64,000 nt of DNA from Nitrospirota bacterium (GTDB lineage Bacteria; Nitrospirota; Thermodesulfovibrionia; Thermodesulfovibrionales; Dissulfurispiraceae), in assembly GCA_015233365.1 (NCBI GenBank), contig JADFXU010000001.1, positions 91,283-155,282 on the forward strand, written 5' to 3'. The translations under genes and the position numbers were made by a program. Below the pieces are notes generated by a model that was not told the origin of the DNA, did no database searches, and saw only the letters and a program-made list of their open reading frames with translations. Of the stretch, positions 59,976-64,000 are shown in pieces; the first letter of the stretch is position 1, and each line of letters starts with the position of its first letter.

Positions 59976-62660
59976 TTATAATGTGCCGCCGGAATTCTGC
60001 GCCCATCCACTGCCCAGGTTTGCAAACATGCTCGTTACAGCCGCGCTCTGCGTTTTGTAAGTGGCAAGTAATGTTTCGAGCTGGGCAAACTGGGTTTGAA
60101 GCAACTGCGTCTCCTGGTTTATCCTGCTTGCAATCGTATTTTCCTGTGTAGTCAAATTATTAATGTTCGTCTGGTTGGAGTTTGACTCCGTAACTATTAT
60201 CCCGGTCGTTGAATTGGTGTATGATGCAATAGCAGAAGAAAGCGAACTCGCAATCCCCGATGAGACCGCTATCGTGCCGTAACCTCCTGTCTTGCTGGAA
60301 TCAACATTTATCGAAAGTCCGCTCTCGGGAAAATCTGAGAAGGAGGTGAGAACATCTCCGGAGCCTATGGCAGGATGGCCATTGATCATTCCGGCTATAT
60401 CAACGCCTGTGCCCGTGACAGGGGCGCTGTTGGCACCCGGCGCACCCAACACCCCTCCCGTCTGGTCGGAAGACGACACCTGAAACCAACTCTTGGCGCC
60501 ATAATCAGCAGAGGTAATGCTTAGGTTTCCGTTAACATTCGATGCGGTGAGCCCCACATTCTTGGTAGCAAAGGCGCTGTTGAGAGTGTCGACGATTTGA
60601 TTTATCGTCGAACCCGCCGGGAGTGTCACTCCGAAGTCAGTATAAGCAGGGGGTGATGAGGTATTATTATTTGTATATTCAAAAGTCAGCGTCTCACAAG
60701 AAGCAGCTACGGAAAACTGGTCGCCCGCAGCAAGGGTCCCGCCGTTAAAACTCACTTTTACTCCCTCTGAATGTGTTCCGTCGATATTTTGCGGTGTATT
60801 ATCGGCTGCAACAGCCACCCCATTGCTGCCGTTATACCGCACTCCCCCTGATCCGTACCAGGTTACCCCACCGTCTGTCGAGTATTTATATGTCGCATTG
60901 CCGGACCCCGGGGTGTCACCATTTACTATTTGGAGCAGGTATGTCTTGTTTCTCGTGCCTGTATAGGCGCCTGACGACGACGCCGTGCCGGCGTAACTGT
61001 TCGATGGATAAGCATAGGCTTGGCCAATCTCGCCATTCGAAGATCCACCTCCGGAGACAGACGCCTTTTGAGGCGCAGTAGTTACATACACTGAATAATT
61101 GCCGGGCTGGGTATTTGACGTCTTGCTCACATAAGATACAGCGGCATTTGTAGGCGTTGCACTTGATATAAACAGATTTGACACTGCAGAGGGATTCGTT
61201 TGCAGGGCCGAACTCAGTTTAGAAGTATCAAGAGAGAGGATTCCCGTCGTGCTGTCCGTAGAAATGCCTATCTGCGACAGGCCCGAATACTGGGATGGGG
61301 TGATACCCGGAATAGTTCCTGTCACCGTATTGACTATCCTGCTTTTTATCAATAAAAGAGCCGGATCAGTAAGAAGAGGATTCGTCTGATTTATATCCGT
61401 CCCGGCTGTATTCTGCGATGGATCATAGGTCCTTTGTTGATTTATATACTGCATGAGAGTATTGTAAGCGGTCACAAAACTCTGTATATTCGTTTGCGCG
61501 GTCGATGTGTCCGATGACACCGATAGCGTCACGGGAGATGATGAGTCCGCCTGAAGGAGGTTCATGGTCACTCCCTGGACCGCATCAGTAATGGTATTGC
61601 TGCTGTTGGTAATGGTCGCGCCGTCCACATTAAGCACGGCATTCTGGGCCGTCTGCATCTCGGGATTATAAGCAGCTATGGAAAACTGGTCGCCAGCAGC
61701 AAGGGTCCCGCCGTTAAAACTCACTTTTACTCCCTCTGAATGTGTTCCGTCGATATTTTGCGGTGTATTATCGGCTGCAACAGCCACCCCATTGCTGCCG
61801 TTATACACCACTCCCCCTGCTCCGTACCAGGTTACCCCACCGTCTGTCGAGTATTTATATGTCGCATTGCCGGACCCCGGGGTGTCACCATTTACTATTT
61901 GGAGCAGGTATGTCTTGTTTGTTGTGCCTGTATAGGTGCCGGACGACGCCACCGTGCCGGCGTAACTGTTCGATGTGTAGGCATAGGCTGTGCCTACCTG
62001 TTTGTCCGTAAAATCAAGGCCGGGAGTACCTGTAGCAGTATTCTGGGTTATATATATCTCATTTGAATAACCCGTCGAGTTTGTTGTCAGCTCAAGACGA
62101 TAGGGATTAATACCTGATCCGTCATTCATGACAGAAGCCGTGACACTGCTGCCTGATGAATTTATTGCATTGGCCAATCCCTGAAGGGTCATTGTGCTGC
62201 TTACGCTTATTTTAGTAAGCGCCCCTCCGCTGCCGACCTTGAAAGAGAAAGTGCCTCCTGACGGGTCAATGGCTGTCGTGTTCTTGTCAGCCCATCCCTG
62301 TGACGCCTTTATATTTGACTCAGCAAGCTGGTTCACGGTTATTGAATGAGTACCCGCTGCCGCAGAACTCGATGCTGAAACATTAAGCACCGAAATGCCG
62401 CCCGACGTATTGGTTACCGTGGCTTTCTTTGTATTGAACTGGTCCGCACTGTTGAGGGTATCCAGCGCTGATTTGAAAGAAGACAAATTAGTGCTTAAAG
62501 TCGAAAGTGCCGCGATCTGAAGCTGATAATCCTGCTGCCGCTGCTGCATTTGCGTTATCGGCTGTTGATCAACCGCCGTAAGCTCTGAAATCAACTGCGC
62601 ATAGTTAATGCCTGAAACCAGGCCCGTACCCGCCGATATTGCCGCGCTGTTTGTTGCCAT
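59976..62660 (-). CDS. fliD: FliD, filament cap protein with duplicated segment
   Basis: 894 aa, larger than the usual 450-650. N-terminal FliD block TGLVSGINYAQLISELTAVD and QPITQMQQRQQDYQLQIAAL; C-terminal block INNLTTQENTIASRINQETQ and LLQTQFAQLETLLATYKTQS. A segment of about 107 residues occurs twice, near residues 222-329 and 545-652 (VNGDTPGSGNATYKYSTDGG; GVKVSFNGGTLAAGDQFS). The DNA copies are almost identical. Folds as the pentameric cap at the filament tip. The duplicated part resembles surface domains. Confidence 0.95.
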   Translation of the reverse strand: MATNSAAISAGTGLVSGINYAQLISELTAVDQQPITQMQQRQQDYQLQIAALSTLSTNLSSFKSALDTLNSADQFNTKKATVTNTSGGISVLNVSASSSAAAGTHSITVNQLAESNIKASQGWADKNTTAIDPSGGTFSFKVGSGGALTKISVSSTMTLQGLANAINSSGSSVTASVMNDGSGINPYRLELTTNSTGYSNEIYITQNTATGTPGLDFTDKQVGTAYAYTSNSYAGTVASSGTYTGTTNKTYLLQIVNGDTPGSGNATYKYSTDGGVTWYGAGGVVYNGSNGVAVAADNTPQNIDGTHSEGVKVSFNGGTLAAGDQFSIAAYNPEMQTAQNAVLNVDGATITNSSNTITDAVQGVTMNLLQADSSSPVTLSVSSDTSTAQTNIQSFVTAYNTLMQYINQQRTYDPSQNTAGTDINQTNPLLTDPALLLIKSRIVNTVTGTIPGITPSQYSGLSQIGISTDSTTGILSLDTSKLSSALQTNPSAVSNLFISSATPTNAAVSYVSKTSNTQPGNYSVYVTTAPQKASVSGGGSSNGEIGQAYAYPSNSYAGTASSSGAYTGTRNKTYLLQIVNGDTPGSGNATYKYSTDGGVTWYGSGGVRYNGSNGVAVAADNTPQNIDGTHSEGVKVSFNGGTLAAGDQFSVAASCETLTFEYTNNNTSSPPAYTDFGVTLPAGSTINQIVDTLNSAFATKNVGLTASNVNGNLSITSADYGAKSWFQVSSSDQTGGVLGAPGANSAPVTGTGVDIAGMINGHPAIGSGDVLTSFSDFPESGLSINVDSSKTGGYGTIAVSSGIASSLSSAIASYTNSTTGIIVTESNSNQTNINNLTTQENTIASRINQETQLLQTQFAQLETLLATYKTQSAAVTSMFANLGSGWAQNSGGTL
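60703..61025 (-). repeat. Direct repeat copy 2 in fliD
   Basis: Matches 61672-61994 at a fixed offset of 969 bases (323 codons). In the 240-base core (60712-60951) I count about four mismatches. Recombination between copies would delete exactly 323 codons in frame. Confidence 0.92.
61672..61994 (-). repeat. Direct repeat copy 1 in fliD
   Basis: Partner of the copy at 60703-61025. Both encode the same YKYSTDGGVTWYG-type segment. Confidence 0.92.
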
Positions 62661-62667
62661 AGATGAC

Positions 62668-62738
62668 CCCCTTACCAGCTGACCAGCTTACGAGCTAAAC
62701 AGCTGAACAGCCCGTTAGCCTGTCAGCTTGTCAGCTGA
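62668..62738. repeat. 8-bp CAGCTGA-family array between flaG and fliD
   Basis: CCAGCTGA, CCAGCTTA, CGAGCTAA, ACAGCTGA, ACAGCC, then TGTCAGCT, TGTCAGCT. Each unit carries the palindrome AGCT, and the halves are complementary. Confidence 0.8.
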
Positions 62739-62742
62739 TATA

Positions 62743-63123
62743 TTATACCTTTTTGCTCAGCAATAATGCCTGGTCTTTATCAAAAGCCTGCATCAGCTTC
62801 AAAGTCTCTTCCGAAGGGATCTGCCTTATGACCTCTTTGGTGTCGCTGTTGATTACTTTTACCACTACTGTCCTGGTAGTATCGTCCACCGAAAAATTAA
62901 GATAACTGTTAAAAGAATCGGCAATCCCGTTCGCTTTATTTACAGCATCCCTCAGTTTATTAATATCCGGTTTGCCATTGCCCGGTTTGCTGCCTGACAT
63001 TTCATCAGGGTCAACTCCGGCAACGGTTCTTTCCTGAGGGCCGCTCGCAGACGGCTGACTGTTCCTGGCGGCAGTCCCCGGCTGCCCGGTGTCGAGCATT
63101 TTTGTTTGTATGTTTATCTCCAT
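62743..63123 (-). CDS. flaG: FlaG, flagellar filament-associated protein
   Basis: 126 aa from ATG 63123 (MEINIQTKM), preceded by GAGAGGTGCGAGG; a GTG at 63132 is also open. The C-terminal FlaG domain is visible: INKLRDAVNKANGIADSFNS, YLNFSVDDTTRTVVVKVINS and VIRQIPSEETLKLMQAF. FlaG affects filament length and stability. Between fliC and fliD, as in many genomes. Confidence 0.93.
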   Translation of the reverse strand: MEINIQTKMLDTGQPGTAARNSQPSASGPQERTVAGVDPDEMSGSKPGNGKPDINKLRDAVNKANGIADSFNSYLNFSVDDTTRTVVVKVINSDTKEVIRQIPSEETLKLMQAFDKDQALLLSKKV

Positions 63124-63142
63124 GCCTCGCACCTCTCTCTCT

Positions 63143-63240
63143 TTATGAGTGTATGAGTGTATGAGTATATGAGTAACAGGTAAAAAGTAAATAAGGTATT
63201 GTTTTTACCCATATACATTTTTTTATTCATACACTCATCT
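63143..63240. repeat. 8-bp GAGTGTAT-family inverted array between fliC and flaG
   Basis: GAGTGTAT, GAGTGTAT, GAGTATAT, GAGTAACA (from 63148) face ACCCATATAC and ATTCATACACTCATC (63208-63238). Confidence 0.8.
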
Positions 63241-63256
63241 ACCCTTTCATGTTTTT

Positions 63257-63298
63257 CAGTAGCCGTGGATAGCGGATGTCCGCTATCCACGGCTACTG
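63257..63298. other. Perfect 20-bp stem-loop after fliC
   Basis: 63257-63276 and 63279-63298 are perfect inverted copies with a 2-base loop, 18 bases beyond the fliC stop. On the fliC strand it is followed by AAAAAC, not T, so it is not a standard rho-independent terminator; it may protect the fliC mRNA 3' end. Confidence 0.75.
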
Positions 63299-63315
63299 CT
63301 TACTGGTTAAAAAGT

Positions 63316-64000
63316 CTACTTCAACAGCTGCAATGCTATCTGCGGCAGCGTATTAGCCTGCGCGATCATTGCGGTGCCGGCCTGGACCAGTATCTGGTTC
63401 TTCTGGAAATTAGCCGTCTCAGCCGCGAAGTCAGCATCCATGATCGTGCTCTGAGCTGATGCCATGTTCTGGGAACCGGTCTGCAGGTTGGCTACAGTAA
63501 ACCCAAGCCTGTTCTGAATTGCACCGATGTTGGCATTTATCGAATCGAGCTGGTTAAGGGCCGCGTCGATGGTAAGGATCGCCGCCTCGGCATGGACCTG
63601 CGTGTCGATTGCGATCTTCCCGACATTAAAATCAGTAGTATCGGTAGCAATAGCCTTACTGTTATCGGTCGTATCCTTTACATTATTCGTTGAATACAGG
63701 TTTGAAAGGTTCCCGGTAATAGTAATCTGGCTCTGAGAGTCCAACTGCACGTCCGACCTGTAGATAGACGTCGAACCTGACTGAGCTGTGAGTCCCAGTA
63801 TGGTCCACGCGCTCGATGCAGCCGTGACCGTGATATTCCTTCCATCCGCCGCATTAAGAACAAGGTCGCCACTGCTGCTCTTGGAGGCTGTCACTCCCGT
63901 GGACGAACTCTGGAAGTTGATTGCGCTAACCAGAGCGCCTGTGCTGTCATCCGCAGTAACCGTTACAGCGCCGATGTTGGTGCCGTTAATATAAACATCG
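63316..64000 (-). CDS. fliC: FliC, flagellin (C-terminal part, runs off the window)
   Basis: 227 codons of the C-terminal part, open to the window edge. The C-terminal D0/D1 domain is textbook: AAILTIDAALNQLDSINANI, GAIQNRLGFTVANLQTGSQN, AQSTIMDADFAAETANFQKN and the end AMIAQANTLPQIALQLLK. Before it lie a variable D2-like stretch with a flagellin IN-type motif (DVYINGTNIGAVTVTADDST, AADGRNITVTAASSAW). A GTG at 63894 is in frame but is not the true start. Confidence 0.96.
   Translation of the reverse strand, partial: DVYINGTNIGAVTVTADDSTGALVSAINFQSSSTGVTASKSSSGDLVLNAADGRNITVTAASSAWTILGLTAQSGSTSIYRSDVQLDSQSQITITGNLSNLYSTNNVKDTTDNSKAIATDTTDFNVGKIAIDTQVHAEAAILTIDAALNQLDSINANIGAIQNRLGFTVANLQTGSQNMASAQSTIMDADFAAETANFQKNQILVQAGTAMIAQANTLPQIALQLLK

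Noticed and set aside
63316..63894. Complete 192-aa short flagellin starting at GTG 63894
   Set aside because: The frame continues upstream to the window edge with flagellin-like sequence, so this is an internal codon of a longer fliC.

Overview
The window is one large flagellar and chemotaxis locus. Nearly every gene lies on the minus strand, so it reads from right to left. Moderate GC, a FlhF/FlhG pair, FliA, sigma-54 activators of the FleQ/FlrC type, two stator sets and a CheZ-like phosphatase domain point to a Gram-negative, probably polarly flagellated bacterium. My guess is Nitrospirota (Thermodesulfovibrionia-like) or a deltaproteobacterial lineage; this is inferred from gene content, and no rRNA is present to settle it.

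Layout, right to left. 64000-58.9 kb: filament block fliC (partial), flaG, fliD, fliS and a FliT-like gene, closed by a terminator. 58.8-54.9 kb: two motA/motB pairs separated by a PilZ gene. 54.7-52.3 kb: housekeeping material (a DUF465 protein, ilvD), a chimeric gene remnant and tRNA-Gly(CCC). 52.1-50.2 kb: a plus-strand MFS exporter and a decayed histidine-kinase tail. 50.2-45.5 kb: three tandem paralogous membrane proteins that join a type II secretion ATPase N-domain to DUF202-like modules preceded by exact 7-residue Arg-Thr repeats. 45.5-35.5 kb: regulators, comprising a membrane kinase, a receiver, a PPDK/PEP-synthase-like protein lacking the PEP-binding barrel, a FleQ-like activator, a TPR lipoprotein-like or exported protein and an FlrB/FlrC pair. 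35.3-28.5 kb: flgB, flgC, fliE, F, G, H, I, J and a MotE-like gene. 28.3-21.4 kb: fliK, flgD and two hook proteins, ended by a strong terminator. 21.1-11.3 kb: fliL, M, N, O, P, Q, R, flhB, flhA, flhF, flhG, fliA. 11.1-2.4 kb: a HEAT-repeat protein, cheR, two receivers, cheA, a CheW-CheZ fusion, cheB and an HDOD protein. 2.35-0 kb: a small gene, flgF, flgG and flgA (partial).

Regulation can be read from the sequence. GG-N10-GC sigma-54 promoters precede flgB, fliK, fliL and flgF, and the window encodes the matching activators. A near-perfect FliA (sigma-28) promoter lies directly before the 63-aa small gene and predicts a leaderless mRNA.

Two things stand out. First, the trio of Arg-Thr heptad/DUF202 proteins, for which I know no function. 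Second, almost every intergenic gap holds arrays of 7- or 8-bp units, of at least nine sequence families, folded as inverted repeats. These arrays run into genes, supplying start and stop codons and three signal peptides. Other notable items are a CheW-CheZ fusion, an in-frame 969-bp direct repeat in fliD, a 1054-aa modular hook protein and gene ghosts around the tRNA and MFS genes.
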